Positions 24,223 to 34,189 of a stretch of DNA of 64,000 bases are shown here, in pieces; positions within the stretch are counted from its first letter, which is position 1, and the number at the start of each line of letters is the position of its first letter. The stretch covers positions 1 through 64,000 of the forward strand of contig JBJKQE010000016.1 of the NCBI GenBank assembly GCA_046705645.1, in the 5' to 3' direction. This DNA is from FEN-1297 sp046705645 (GTDB lineage: Bacteria; Bacteroidota; Ignavibacteria; Ignavibacteriales; Ignavibacteriaceae). Both the position numbers and the translations under genes were made by a program. The notes beneath the pieces are model-generated. The model searched no databases, was not told the origin of the DNA, and worked only from the letters and a program-made list of their open reading frames with translations.

Positions 24223-25541
24223 AAACAGTTTGGAACCTAATAAAAAAAGAGTATCTTTTATTCTGGAGCGATAAAGTTGCGGTAAGCCTTACCTTTTTAG
24301 TTCCCGCAGTGCTTATTATTTTGTTCGGATATATTTTCGGAGGTTTGGGCACCAGCGTTTCCGGCATCAATCTGGCTTTTCTTAATAATAGTAATTCAAA
24401 GATCGCAAAAAAAATCGAGGCGACACTCGATACCACAAAAACTTTTCACATTATAAAAACTTATACGGACGATGATGGTAAAGAAGTAAAATTCGATACG
24501 GTATCGATAAAAGATTTTATAAGAAAAGACAATGCATCTGCCGCGCTTGTAGTTCCCGAAGATGCTTACAGTGACTCTGCTTTCGGTTTGAAATTGAAAT
24601 TTTATTATAATCCCCGGAACGAAATGGAAATGCAGATTATCCAGGGGCTGCTTCAGCAAACAGTGATGACACAGATACCCGAACTTTTTAACAGCAGTCT
24701 AACAAGGCGATCCGAAGATTTTTTAGGTAAAAATAAAAGCAGACAATTTAATAAGTCTATTGCATCATTGATCAGCAAATACTTTGGAGTCGATACCTCT
24801 AAAATTTTGAAGAACGGATATTTTACTTTCGGAACCAGCGACTCTACGAAAAATGATTCGACATCAAAGGGCGCTGCAAAGTTTTTCAGTAGCATTGTTA
24901 AATTCAATAAAGTTCAGCTTGTGGGTAAAAAAGTAAATAATCCAAGTGTAACGCGTATTATCGGCGGATATGCAATGATGTTTTTGCTCTTCACAATTAC
25001 GGCTTCAGGCGCATCGCTTTTTGAAGAAAAGCAAAGCGGTGTTACGTTAAGAATTTTGACTTCACCGGTTTCAAGAATGCATATATTATGGAGTAAATAT
25101 CTTTATAATATTTCCTTAGGAGTACTTCAGCTTCTCACAATGTTCTTTTTTGGCTTCCTGTTTTTCAGAGTAGATATTTTTTCCAACTTTATAAATCTTT
25201 TTATTGTTATAATATGCGCATCCGCTGCATGTACGGCATTCGGAATGGTGCTGGCCGCTTTCAGTAAAACACAGGCACAGGCAAGGGGGCTCGGCACATT
25301 TTTAATTATTACAATGAGTGCGATAGGTGGTGCATGGTTCCCGACATTTTTCCTGCCGTCATTTATTCAAACAATAAGCAAGCTTACTTTGGTATACTGG
25401 TCGATGGACGGATTTATGAAAGTTCTTTGGGAAGGTGCGGGCTTTGCGGAAATTTTGCCGGTTGCTAGCGTGCTTCTTTTAATTGCTGTAGTTGTTAATG
25501 CTGCAAGCATCTGGGGGTTTAAGAAAGGGGATATATTTTAA
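24219..25541 (+). CDS. ABC-2 type transporter permease
   Basis: A 440-aa permease of the ABC2_membrane_3 type: an N-terminal transmembrane helix (about 22-42), a large extracytoplasmic domain (about 45-240, with the phrase FYYNPRNEMEMQIIQGLLQQ), then five membrane helices from about 245 to 430. It has a TTG start that overlaps the TGA of the ATPase gene (TTGA), implying translational coupling. The conserved membrane segment GVTLRILTSPVSRMHILWSK is typical for drug/lipid exporters of this family. There is only one permease gene, so a homodimer is expected. The substrate is unknown. Confidence 0.88.
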   Translation: MKTVWNLIKKEYLLFWSDKVAVSLTFLVPAVLIILFGYIFGGLGTSVSGINLAFLNNSNSKIAKKIEATLDTTKTFHIIKTYTDDDGKEVKFDTVSIKDFIRKDNASAALVVPEDAYSDSAFGLKLKFYYNPRNEMEMQIIQGLLQQTVMTQIPELFNSSLTRRSEDFLGKNKSRQFNKSIASLISKYFGVDTSKILKNGYFTFGTSDSTKNDSTSKGAAKFFSSIVKFNKVQLVGKKVNNPSVTRIIGGYAMMFLLFTITASGASLFEEKQSGVTLRILTSPVSRMHILWSKYLYNISLGVLQLLTMFFFGFLFFRVDIFSNFINLFIVIICASAACTAFGMVLAAFSKTQAQARGLGTFLIITMSAIGGAWFPTFFLPSFIQTISKLTLVYWSMDGFMKVLWEGAGFAEILPVASVLLLIAVVVNAASIWGFKKGDIF

Positions 25542-25890
25542 TTTTGAATGATAAACTTTAATTATTAATTTATAAAAAAAATTAATTTATTATAGATAAT
25601 TACATTAATGATGTGTACATATATATTATTTTTGATTGTATGATTTTTAATATTTATAATATTTTTCAACTTTAAAAGATCAATAGGATAATCTGATTAC
25701 ATTGAATTAAAACATTGTTTTGTCGTAATTATGTTTATTCTACTTAGCATTTATTCAGTTATTGAAATTAAATTAGCATTATTGAAATGAATGCTCCTTT
25801 ATAAGAGAATTTTAACTGATGTGATATTTTATATTGTAGCGATTTTCAAATAATATTATTTTAATCCAACTTAAATAAAATTTTTCCTGC
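25542..25890. other. 349-bp intergenic region, nothing recognised
   Basis: Very AT-rich. No ORF, hairpin with a T-run, or clear promoter elements could be supported between the ABC permease and the SpoIIE phosphatase. Confidence 0.6.
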
Positions 25891-28023
25891 ATGCGAAAAT
25901 GTTTTCTGTTCATATTGCTTCTTTTATATGTTGCTCCAAATATTTACTCTCAAAAAAATGGTGAGATATTTCTTTCTTATAATAAAATAAGCAATGTAAA
26001 AAAAAGTGAAACCGGAACATTAAATATTTCTAAAGATTGGAAATTCCATTGGGGAGACAATTTAGAGTGGAGATTACCTTCATTCAATGACAGCAGCTGG
26101 CAAATCAGAAATACTGAAATATCTCAAGACAGTGTGCCTGCCTCACAAAATATTGGATTATGCTGGTTTAGATTAAAAATTAAAACTGATTCTTCTTTGT
26201 TCGGTAAAAATCTTGGGCTGCTTATAAGTCAGAGAGGCGCCTCGCAAATTTATATTGATGGAAAACTTGTTCATCATTTCGGTAACGTAGGTAATTCATC
26301 AACTGAAGAAGAGGCTTTCAACCCAGCTAATACTCCAATAGGTATTTATTTCGATTCATCAAGAGTTCACCTTTTAGCAATCAGGTATTCTTATCAACAC
26401 GTCTTAAATATTTATAAAAAATTCGGAAAGACAGCCAGAAATGCTGGAATACAAATCTCAATCGGTAAGCTTAATCAATCAATTAAAGCTCAAGATAAAA
26501 TTGTACGGTTAAATACTGCAGTAAACCTTTCATTATTTGGAATAGTAGCGTCGCTAGCCTTACTGCATTTGCTGTTATATTTCTTTAATAGAATCAGGAC
26601 TGATAATCTTTATTACAGTATTTTTTCTTTTGCTCTGGCGTTTAATTTTATCCTTGGTTTTTTAATTACTAATTCCAATAGTCCTGTTGCAATGATTATT
26701 TTCAGTAATCTTACTTTTATTACTTTGGCCTTAATTTTTTTATTTTTTCTGGCATTTATTTACAAAATTTATTATCGCAAGCTGCCAAAAATTTATTGGG
26801 GATTTTCAATTTATGGCCTGGTAGTTTTTTTAATACCAGTATATGAAAATTTTTTAAGTGATACTATTTTAACAGTAATATTATTTGGTTTTGCAATATT
26901 ATGCTTGCTTGAAGGATTCAGAGTAATTATAAAAGCTTTAATTAAAAGAATTAAAGGTATTTGGATTATCGGCATTGGCGGAATTACGTTTATTATAATT
27001 TTATTATTCAATTTCCTCATAATAATTTTAAAATTAAATGATGTAATATCCGATGAATTGATGACAATCATCATTTATTCCGGCATAGTGAGCCTTCCGA
27101 TATTTATGTCTATTTATCTTGCCAAAGATTTTGCCGATACTAATAAGAATCTTTCTGTGAAATTGAAAGAGGTTGAAGATCTTTCCCGGAAAAATATTGA
27201 ACAAGAAAAGAAGGAAGCAGAATTAAGAGTTGAAAGCGAAAGGGAAAAGGCACAATTAAGGGAAGCGGAGCTTTTAGCGAAAGCTCTTGAAGCAGAGAAT
27301 GAAAGAAAGGCTAAGGAACTTGAAGAAGCACGCAAAATCCAATTATCAATGCTGCCGAAAAAATTACCCTCATTGAAACATCTTAAAATTGCTGTCTATA
27401 TGCAGACCGCAACAGAAGTAGGAGGAGATTATTACGATTTTCATCTTAATGATAAGGGTATTCTTACCGCTGTTTTAGGTGATGCCACGGGACACGGTGT
27501 TAAAGCAGGGGTAATGGTAACTGCTATTAAAAGTATGTTTATTTCCAATTCACACCATGAATTAATTCCGTCTATGTTCAGGCATTTTTCAAAATCTATA
27601 CGTGAATTGAATTTGGAATATATGTATATGTGCTTGGCAGTTTTAAAGATTAATGGTTATAAAATTAAGGCTGCCAGCGCAGGGATTCCACCATTTTTAT
27701 TATACAGAAAAAATTCGGATTCAGTTGAATATATTACTTTAAAAGGACTTCCTCTGGGAACAAATAAAGAATATCCTTATGAAGAAAGAGAAATTGAATT
27801 ATCATCAGGCGATGCTTTAATTGCAATGAGTGATGGTTTCCCAGAATTATTTAATGAAAATGATGAAATGTTAGGTTATGATAATATTCTGAAAATAGTT
27901 AAAGATATTCCTAAAGATGATCCGGAAAAAATAATTTTTTCTCTTAAAAAGTCAATTGATAATTGGAAGGGGAATTCTCCTGCCCGGGATGATATTACAT
28001 TTGTTGTTATGAAGTTTAATTGA
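25891..28023 (+). CDS. Membrane sensor SpoIIE (PP2C/RsbU) phosphatase
   Basis: A 710-aa protein. It begins with a signal peptide and an extracytoplasmic galactose-binding-like domain (about 40-190; WKFHWGD, GLCWFRLKIK, IYIDGKLVHHFG). About seven membrane helices follow (about 210-415), then a coiled coil rich in Glu/Lys/Arg (about 420-480) and the SpoIIE/PP2C phosphatase domain (about 480-710). Metal-site motifs include TEVGGDYYDFH, VLGDATGHGVKAG, AMSDGFPELFN and PARDDITFVVMK. This combination resembles RsbU-type phosphatases that dephosphorylate anti-sigma antagonists. No anti-sigma or STAS gene lies adjacent, so the partner is elsewhere. It probably turns an envelope signal into altered general stress response. 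Confidence 0.85.
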   Translation: MRKCFLFILLLLYVAPNIYSQKNGEIFLSYNKISNVKKSETGTLNISKDWKFHWGDNLEWRLPSFNDSSWQIRNTEISQDSVPASQNIGLCWFRLKIKTDSSLFGKNLGLLISQRGASQIYIDGKLVHHFGNVGNSSTEEEAFNPANTPIGIYFDSSRVHLLAIRYSYQHVLNIYKKFGKTARNAGIQISIGKLNQSIKAQDKIVRLNTAVNLSLFGIVASLALLHLLLYFFNRIRTDNLYYSIFSFALAFNFILGFLITNSNSPVAMIIFSNLTFITLALIFLFFLAFIYKIYYRKLPKIYWGFSIYGLVVFLIPVYENFLSDTILTVILFGFAILCLLEGFRVIIKALIKRIKGIWIIGIGGITFIIILLFNFLIIILKLNDVISDELMTIIIYSGIVSLPIFMSIYLAKDFADTNKNLSVKLKEVEDLSRKNIEQEKKEAELRVESEREKAQLREAELLAKALEAENERKAKELEEARKIQLSMLPKKLPSLKHLKIAVYMQTATEVGGDYYDFHLNDKGILTAVLGDATGHGVKAGVMVTAIKSMFISNSHHELIPSMFRHFSKSIRELNLEYMYMCLAVLKINGYKIKAASAGIPPFLLYRKNSDSVEYITLKGLPLGTNKEYPYEEREIELSSGDALIAMSDGFPELFNENDEMLGYDNILKIVKDIPKDDPEKIIFSLKKSIDNWKGNSPARDDITFVVMKFN

Positions 28024-28040
28024 AGAAGTAAAAAATTAAA

Positions 28041-30035
28041 TTACCATCCATAGTTTATATCATACTTTTCTTTTGGCTCGGGATTGTGAAGTTCTGATAT
28101 TAGAGGAAGCAATTCCGTATTTACCGGATAAATCTTTTTATTAGTACAACCTTTTCGAACCGGCTCTCCGCTATCTTTGCATAACTCAACATAACTTATT
28201 GAATGAGGCTGCTTAAAATCTGAGTAAGCAAATCCTTTTATATTTTTTGAAATCTCAGACATCATTTTTCCCCAAATTGGTGCACAAGCTGTGCCTCCGT
28301 ACTGAAATCCTCCATGTAATTTCCTTTTGGGATTATCAAAACCAATCCAGATTGCAGTTGAAAGTTCCGGATTGTAGCCTACAAACCAGGCGTCAGTAAA
28401 ATTTTGAGTTGTACCGGTTTTACCAGCTGCAACACCATTATAAAATTTACGTATTGAGGATGCTGTGCCTGCATTTACTACTTCCTTTAATGATGCTGTA
28501 ACCAGAAATGCTGTGGCTGAATCAAGAACAGTTGTTCTTTCTGCTGATCTGCTGTACAGCACTCTTCCATTTTTATCTTCTATTTTAAGAATTGAAAAAG
28601 GTTTTGAATAATAACCTTCGTCTGCAAACACAGCATAAGTTGTGGCCATTTCAAGAGGAGTAACTTCTGCAGTACCTAATGCGATGGAAGGATAATCCGG
28701 AATGTTTGATTGAATGCCAAGTCGGTGCGCAAAATCTGCAACAGAATCCGGTGTAGTTAACCTGGAAATTGCATAAGCTGCAGAAAGATTTATTGAATGT
28801 TGAATTGCAGATTCCATGGTAATGGGCGATTTAGTAATATCATTATCATCATTTTGAGGCTTCCACTCATCTGCACTACCGGAATCAACAATTATGGGTT
28901 CATTTAATAATGGCTCTGCTAAAGTGAAACCTTTTTCTAAGAGACTGCCATATAAAAAAGGTTTAAATGATGATCCCGGCTGACGATGAATTTGTACAGA
29001 TCTATTCAATCCTCTGGGGTTAGCGTCAGGATTACCGCCGATCATAACTTTTATCATTCCTGTTCCAGGCTGGACAGATACCAATCCGATTTGTGCTGCT
29101 TTCATTGATTTTGGGAACTCATTCCATTCAGAAGTGACAGCATCTTCTGTAGATTTTTGCATTGCATAATTAAGGGTGGTAGTAATCTTTAATTCATCTT
29201 TATCTAAATAAATTCCTTTCTTATTTAGAATATCAACAGCTTCTTTCCTAACATACTCCAGAAAAAATTTTCCGAATGTATCATCCATCTTTAATCCGAG
29301 AGGAGTTTTTTTGAGTCTCTCGTATTCTTTTTTACTTAACTTGTCTACTTCAACTAAATTGTGCAGTACAATATTTCTTCTTGCGAGCATTTTACCGGGA
29401 TGTTTAATAGGATCGTATCCATTGGGAGATTGTAAGAGTCCGATCAATGCAGCGCTTTCGGTTATCGATAAATCATTCGGAGTTTTACTAAAGTATTCTT
29501 CCGAAGCCGCCCAAATACCATAAGCGCTGTGGCCAAAATATACAGTATTCAGGTACATATGTAAGATTTCATCTTTGGTGAATTTTTTCTCAAGTTTTCG
29601 AGCTAGATCTATCTCTTCAATTTTTCTGGTAATTGTTCGTTCATTTGTAAGGAATAAATTTCGTGCTAGCTGCATGGTTATTGTGCTGCCGCCTTCAATT
29701 CGTCCTGTAATTGTTTTAAATATACCTCTGATTATCCCTTTAACCGAAACCCCGTCATGATAATAAAAATCTCTATCTTCAGTAGCGATTAAACACCAAA
29801 TAACATACTTTGAAACATTACTTGTGCTTTTTATATCCACTCTATCATTTTCACCATAATATCCGATAAGATGTCCGTCAGATGTAACTGCATAAGAAGC
29901 ACATGGAATATTTATAGATGGGATGTCCTGCGAGCGTATATAAGGGCTTAGAGCAAAGAAAATTAATATTAAAACTATAGAGCTAAATTTATTGGGCAAT
30001 CCGGTCTCTTGAGTTTTTAAGAAATCCAAACACAA
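28041..30035 (-). CDS. Class A penicillin-binding protein (bifunctional PBP1)
   Basis: A 664-aa protein with one N-terminal membrane/signal segment (about 18-38). The glycosyltransferase GT51 domain (about 60-235) has TEDRDFYYHDGVS with the catalytic Glu (about 86), EGGSTITMQLARNLFL and KILHMYLNTVYFG-like text (here DEILHMYLN). The transpeptidase domain (about 310-600) has the SxxK motif GSSFKP (Ser about 354), the SxN region SINLSAAYA and the KTGT motif in AAGKTGTTQNF (about 538). It polymerises and cross-links peptidoglycan in the periplasm. It lies convergent with the SpoIIE phosphatase gene with an 17-bp gap. The length and motif order match PBP1a-type enzymes. Confidence 0.92.
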   Translation of the reverse strand: MCLDFLKTQETGLPNKFSSIVLILIFFALSPYIRSQDIPSINIPCASYAVTSDGHLIGYYGENDRVDIKSTSNVSKYVIWCLIATEDRDFYYHDGVSVKGIIRGIFKTITGRIEGGSTITMQLARNLFLTNERTITRKIEEIDLARKLEKKFTKDEILHMYLNTVYFGHSAYGIWAASEEYFSKTPNDLSITESAALIGLLQSPNGYDPIKHPGKMLARRNIVLHNLVEVDKLSKKEYERLKKTPLGLKMDDTFGKFFLEYVRKEAVDILNKKGIYLDKDELKITTTLNYAMQKSTEDAVTSEWNEFPKSMKAAQIGLVSVQPGTGMIKVMIGGNPDANPRGLNRSVQIHRQPGSSFKPFLYGSLLEKGFTLAEPLLNEPIIVDSGSADEWKPQNDDNDITKSPITMESAIQHSINLSAAYAISRLTTPDSVADFAHRLGIQSNIPDYPSIALGTAEVTPLEMATTYAVFADEGYYSKPFSILKIEDKNGRVLYSRSAERTTVLDSATAFLVTASLKEVVNAGTASSIRKFYNGVAAGKTGTTQNFTDAWFVGYNPELSTAIWIGFDNPKRKLHGGFQYGGTACAPIWGKMMSEISKNIKGFAYSDFKQPHSISYVELCKDSGEPVRKGCTNKKIYPVNTELLPLISELHNPEPKEKYDINYGW

Positions 30036-30240
30036 AAAATTTGATGCAAAAATAAGTAATTAATTTTATTATTTAATGATAAATTTTTATAATAATTTTT
30101 TACAATCCCTTTTTCTTACATATTATATTAAACAAAATATTTTAAAAAAATTGTTTACGATAATATGAAAAAAGATTATCTTAATTATTAAATTCGTAAG
30201 AATTAGATTTCTCTTATAGTAAATAAACAAGGTAACCAAA

Positions 30241-30450
30241 ATGAAAGAATTCTTTAGCGTACTTGAGGTTGCCAAATTACTAAAATTAAGCCGCTCAACA
30301 GTCTTATATTATATCAAAGCGGGAAAATTGAAAGCAACCCAGGTTGGTAAAATATATATTATATCCCAAGAAGATTTTGGCGAATTCTTAAAAAATCATA
30401 AATTAAAAAAGAAGAGTAAAAAGCAAAATCAAACTTCCTTAGAATTTTAG
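30241..30450 (+). CDS. Excisionase-like HTH DNA-binding protein
   Basis: A 69-aa protein made of one MerR-like helix-turn-helix of the excisionase family (HTH_17): FFSVLEVAKLLKLSRSTVLYYIKAGKLKATQVGKIY carries the winged helix (about residues 3-40), followed by ISQEDFGEFLKNH and a Lys-rich tail. Proteins of this size are often transposon or phage excisionases, but many stand-alone chromosomal versions are regulators. No integrase, att site or phage gene is near, so a housekeeping regulator is more likely. Confidence 0.78.
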   Translation: MKEFFSVLEVAKLLKLSRSTVLYYIKAGKLKATQVGKIYIISQEDFGEFLKNHKLKKKSKKQNQTSLEF

Positions 30451-30984
30451 ACGGGGAAAATCATCTGAATTTAAACTCATTTATTTAATAAACTTATGGA
30501 ATAAACAGAAAATTTACCGATTTCCTACATTATGTCCTTTATATTAAAAAATAGCTTAACTTATGAAATAAATAACCCTAACTATAAATTTTTAAACTTT
30601 TTATGGAACTTTTAACTCTAACGATAATCTAATTATTATAGAATCTAATTATTTTTTGAAAATGATTAAATTATGATGATAAACACAAAGATTAAAGAAA
30701 ATGGACAACAAGTTTAAACGATATATTGAATTTCATAACATATGGTAATTAAATAAGTTAGTTAGTGTTGTCTTTTGATTCTATTGAAATAAAAATGAAG
30801 ATTTGCCTTACTTTCTTTAGGATTAGAAAAGTTGAATAGCTTGAAAACGTTAAAATTTTATAAGTAGTCCTATTTTTGCCTTACATTTCTTCAAATTAAT
30901 TGTGTATATTTACAATTTGGAATATTTTCAAAAATAAATAGACATTCTTTCTAATAATAAAATAACATTTAGGAGCTAGGTAAA
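30451..30984. other. 534-bp upstream region of the principal sigma factor gene
   Basis: Highly AT-rich, with no ORF longer than a few dozen codons. An 11-bp-class direct repeat TTTGCCTTAC occurs at 30802-30811 and again at 30875-30884, 73 bp apart, each followed by a TTTCTT-like run. Each could hold a -33 element, but no good -7 partner lies at the right distance. I can support the repeat, not a promoter. Confidence 0.35.
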
Positions 30985-31842
30985 TTGAAAATAACAAAGC
31001 AATTCACCAACCGTGAAAGTAAGTCTTTAGATCAGTATTTGTTAGAGATTGGAAAAGTTGACTTAATAACTCCGGAACAGGAAATAGAATTAGCGAAAAG
31101 AATTAAGAAGGGAGATAGACTAGCCCTTGAAGCCTTAACAAAGGCAAATTTACGTTTCGTAGTAAGTGTTGCAAAACAATTTCAGAACCAGGGTTTATCT
31201 CTTGGGGATTTAATAAATGAGGGTAATCTAGGTTTAATTAAAGCAGCTGAAAGATTTGATGAAACCAGGGGATTTAAATTTATTTCTTATGCTGTTTGGT
31301 GGATCAGGCAATCAATTATGCAAGCAATTGCCGAACAATCAAGAATGGTAAGATTGCCGTTAAACAGGGTTGGCACCTTAAATAAGTTGGGTAAAGCTTA
31401 CTCTAAATTAGAGCAGGAGTATGAAAGAAAACCAAGTGCTGCCGAACTGGCAGAAGAACTTGATATGAAAACTGACGAAGTAAGTGATACTCTTCAATTA
31501 TATGGCCGTCATGTTTCAATGGATGCGCCTTTTTCGGGCGATGATGATAAAAATAGCTTAATAGATGTACTTCCTAATGAACAGCAGCCGGCACCGGATG
31601 TCAAGCTTATGCAGGAATCTTTGAAAGCTGAAGTTGAAAGTGTTCTTTCAACTTTAAGTGAAAGGGAAGCAAGTGTATTAAGATTATATTTCGGTATTAA
31701 TAGCGAACATTCTGCAACTCTTGAAGAGATTGGTGAAAGATTTAATTTAACTAGAGAAAGAGTAAGGCAGATAAAAGAAAAAGCTTTAAGATCTTTAAGA
31801 CACCCTTCCAGAAGCCAGAATTTAAAAGCTTACTTAGGTTAA
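30985..31842 (+). CDS. rpoD: Principal RNA polymerase sigma factor (RpoD/SigA)
   Basis: A 285-aa sigma-70 factor. It has region 1.2 (SLDQYLLEIGKVDLITPEQE), region 2 (LRFVVSVAKQFQ, GLIKAAERFDETRGFKF and YAVWWIRQSIMQAI), region 3 (RLPLNRVGTLNKL) and region 4 (EREASVLRLYFGI, TLEEIGERFNLTRERVRQIKEKAL). The protein lacks the long region 1.1 and the non-conserved insertion of proteobacterial RpoD, which is the short principal form of Bacteroidota and Chlorobi. It starts with TTG, preceded by AGGAG. A bidirectional terminator follows immediately. The motif set RFDETRGFKF and the complete regions make an ECF or alternative factor unlikely. Confidence 0.92.
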   Translation: MKITKQFTNRESKSLDQYLLEIGKVDLITPEQEIELAKRIKKGDRLALEALTKANLRFVVSVAKQFQNQGLSLGDLINEGNLGLIKAAERFDETRGFKFISYAVWWIRQSIMQAIAEQSRMVRLPLNRVGTLNKLGKAYSKLEQEYERKPSAAELAEELDMKTDEVSDTLQLYGRHVSMDAPFSGDDDKNSLIDVLPNEQQPAPDVKLMQESLKAEVESVLSTLSEREASVLRLYFGINSEHSATLEEIGERFNLTRERVRQIKEKALRSLRHPSRSQNLKAYLG

Positions 31843-31849
31843 TTTTATA

Positions 31850-31890
31850 GATATTCCGTTTCACTTAAAATTAAGATGAAACGGAATATC
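31850..31890. terminator. Bidirectional terminator between rpoD and the convergent hypothetical gene
   Basis: A perfect 14-bp stem GATATTCCGTTTCA (31850-31863) / TGAAACGGAATATC (31877-31890). The 13-nt loop itself can extend the pairing (CTTAA/TTAAG). It lies 7 bp after the rpoD stop and 23 bp from the end of the minus-strand gene. Confidence 0.75.
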
Positions 31891-31912
31891 TTCATATACA
31901 TTTCTTAAAAAT

Positions 31913-32635
31913 TCATTCGGAAAATTTTTCAATCCAATCGGAATCAAGACCGTGTTTTTTAAATAGATCAGTATATTTACTTATAAAGCTTTTTTTAACA
32001 TTGTCCAGTTCAAAAATAAAATCTTTAAGTGCAAAATCTCCGCCGTATGTAAAAAAATAAGTAATTAATTCTTCAAGATATTTTTTTGTAAGGTGGGATA
32101 AAATTCCAAAGGCCCTATCTGTTGTATCATCTAGTTCATTAAGATTTTTTTCTTCATCCACACGTATTACTTCTTCCTCATCCAATACGGAATAATTATC
32201 AAACTTGTCTTCGATCTCTTTTAAAACAGCCCAGTTTGTTGCCAGTTGAAATAACGAATCCAGTATTTCCGAAAGTTTTTTTTCACGCTCTGAAATATAA
32301 GATGATCTAGCTCCGTCCTTTAACGCAAAATCTTTAGTTTCAATTTCAAGCTTATCTAACAAACTAATGAGGTTAATATGTTCTTTGGACTTATCAGCGA
32401 TAGACCTGAATTTAAAAATAATCTTATCGTCAAATGTTATCTCCGAATCCGTAAATATTCCGTTCTCTTCAAGCAAATTTAAAATAGTTTGACTCACATC
32501 CGGGTAACGTCTTTCCAGGTATTCTTTTGTATAATTTAAGTTATTATATTTTTCAGATCGTTCGTCAATCATACTTGCTAAGTAGGATTTTAATTTAAGA
32601 AGAGTGAGAAATAAATTATTATTATCTGCTCCCAT
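31913..32635 (-). CDS. Hypothetical helical cytoplasmic protein
   Basis: A 240-aa protein without signal peptide or membrane segment, predominantly helical by sequence: heptad-rich stretches such as YLASMIDERSEKYNNLNYTKEYLERR and EREKKLSEILDSLFQLATNW, and a strongly acidic middle (DEEEVIRVDEEKN). I do not recognise a family. It converges on rpoD across a terminator. It may be specific to this lineage. The ATG at 32635 is preceded by a GGGG-rich sequence. Confidence 0.6.
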   Translation of the reverse strand: MGADNNNLFLTLLKLKSYLASMIDERSEKYNNLNYTKEYLERRYPDVSQTILNLLEENGIFTDSEITFDDKIIFKFRSIADKSKEHINLISLLDKLEIETKDFALKDGARSSYISEREKKLSEILDSLFQLATNWAVLKEIEDKFDNYSVLDEEEVIRVDEEKNLNELDDTTDRAFGILSHLTKKYLEELITYFFTYGGDFALKDFIFELDNVKKSFISKYTDLFKKHGLDSDWIEKFSE

Positions 32636-32830
32636 TTTTACCCCATTTGAACTATGTAAAAATTTACGTATTAAATTTATTAAAAAACATTATAATAGTC
32701 ATTAATTTTTGTGTTTATTCCTTTCATGAGCAATATAAGTTTTGTGGTTTAATTTCATAATGTTTTAATAACTCAGGTTGTAACATAATTTATTTATATT
32801 TAAGAGTATAAAAGAAAAAGGTTTTAATCA

Positions 32831-33802
32831 ATGGAAAACGGAATAGGAAAGAAAAAATTTCTAGATTCAAACTATGCATATTTTTTAATAGGATTTACTA
32901 TCGGAATGCTTATTCTGATAATCTATGGAACTTATAAAACCAATAAAGACAGTAAATCTGAACATGAGAGTGACCCCTCCACAATGAGCAAAGTTGTTCT
33001 ACCTAAAATTCCGGACAGCTTAAACTTTTCCGGCGAATCAGTTCCAATGTATAATTTTGAAGTTAAGGAAAGAGTAGAAAGAGAATTTTTAGTTAACACA
33101 TATTGGCATGCCTCAACAATATTGGCATTGAAAAGAGCTAACAGATGGTTTCCTGTGATTGAACCTATTTTGAAGAAATATAATATTCCCGATGATTTTA
33201 AATATGTGCCGGTTGTTGAGAGCAACTTAACAAACGCAGCATCATCAGCAGGAGCAATTGGATATTGGCAGTTCACAAAAGATGTAGCAAAAAAATTCGG
33301 ACTTGAAGTAAACGATCAGGTTGATGAAAGATACAGCGTTAAGAAGTCCACGGAAGCGGCCTGCAAATATTTTATTGATGCCGATAGTGAATTCAATAAC
33401 TGGACATTAGCAGCAGCAGCTTTTAATATGGGATCTAACGGTCTTAAAGATCAGCTTGAGAAACAGAAAGCTAAAAATTATTATAATCTTGTACTTAGTG
33501 ACGAAACATCAAGATATATTCCCAGAATAATAGCAATGAAAGAAATTCTAACACATCCGGAAGAGTACGGCTATTTTTTGAAACATGGCGAACTTTATAT
33601 GCCTCTTAAAACGTTTGATGTAGAAGTAAACTCACCTGTAAAAAGCTGGGCCGATTTTGCTATCGGCCATGGAATAAATTACAAAATATTAAAATATTAT
33701 AATCCGTGGTTGAGAGATACTTTCTTAAAAAATAAAAGAAATAAAACTTATATAATTGAAATACCCGTAAAAGGAAGCATTGAGATTGTGAAAGGTGAAT
33801 AG
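32831..33802 (+). CDS. Membrane-anchored lytic transglycosylase (MltD/SLT type)
   Basis: A 323-aa protein with an N-terminal transmembrane anchor (FLIGFTIGMLILIIYGTY, about 17-35), a short linker, and a lysozyme-like SLT domain (about 105-245). The catalytic Glu is in YVPVVESNLTNAASS (Glu about 130), followed by AGAIGYWQFTKDVAKKFGL, AACKYF and AAAFNMGSNGL, the standard family-1 order. The C-terminal piece (about 255-320; PVKSWADFAIGHGINYKILKYYNPW) resembles a degenerate LysM-like peptidoglycan-binding motif. It cleaves the glycan backbone of peptidoglycan with 1,6-anhydro product by family knowledge. It forms part of a cell-wall group with the PBP at 28041-30035 but in a separate transcription unit. 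Confidence 0.87.
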   Translation: MENGIGKKKFLDSNYAYFLIGFTIGMLILIIYGTYKTNKDSKSEHESDPSTMSKVVLPKIPDSLNFSGESVPMYNFEVKERVEREFLVNTYWHASTILALKRANRWFPVIEPILKKYNIPDDFKYVPVVESNLTNAASSAGAIGYWQFTKDVAKKFGLEVNDQVDERYSVKKSTEAACKYFIDADSEFNNWTLAAAAFNMGSNGLKDQLEKQKAKNYYNLVLSDETSRYIPRIIAMKEILTHPEEYGYFLKHGELYMPLKTFDVEVNSPVKSWADFAIGHGINYKILKYYNPWLRDTFLKNKRNKTYIIEIPVKGSIEIVKGE

Positions 33803-34189
33803 TAAGGCTGATTTAATATAAGTTAAATCAAAATTAATTGTTGGATATTTCAGTTGTCCCTTTCTACAGTAAGTCTATAAAACCTTGCCGCTAATAAAAT
33901 TATTTCATCTAGATTAAAAATGTGAATTCAGAAAACTGATAAGCTATCAGAAATTTGATTATCGTTTTAATTGTTAAGTTTTAATTATCATATCTTTTAA
34001 ATCATTTCGCGCAATTTAAATAAGAATTTTAACAAAAAACTTTCCATCAATAATTCTAAGTAAACGGTATGATAATTGTTCGTATAAAATTATATGGTAT
34101 TCAATAATTTTTATTGAACTATTTTATAAGTCTGCAAATTGATAAGATGAGAATATTTAAAATACCTTTATGAAAAAACAGGAGGTTAA
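33803..34189. other. 387-bp intergenic region with two short inverted repeats
   Basis: An 8-bp inverted repeat TGATTTAA (33809-33816) / TTAAATCA (33823-33830) just after the transglycosylase gene may be a weak terminator, but lacks a T-run. A 6-bp repeat CTGATA-AGC-TATCAG (33936-33950) is further downstream. No ORF is supported. The serpin gene has AGGAGG just before its start. Confidence 0.4.

Noticed and set aside
30241..30450. Prophage or transposon excision module from the excisionase-like HTH
   Set aside because: No integrase, recombinase, att repeats or phage structural genes are nearby; such small HTH proteins are often chromosomal regulators.
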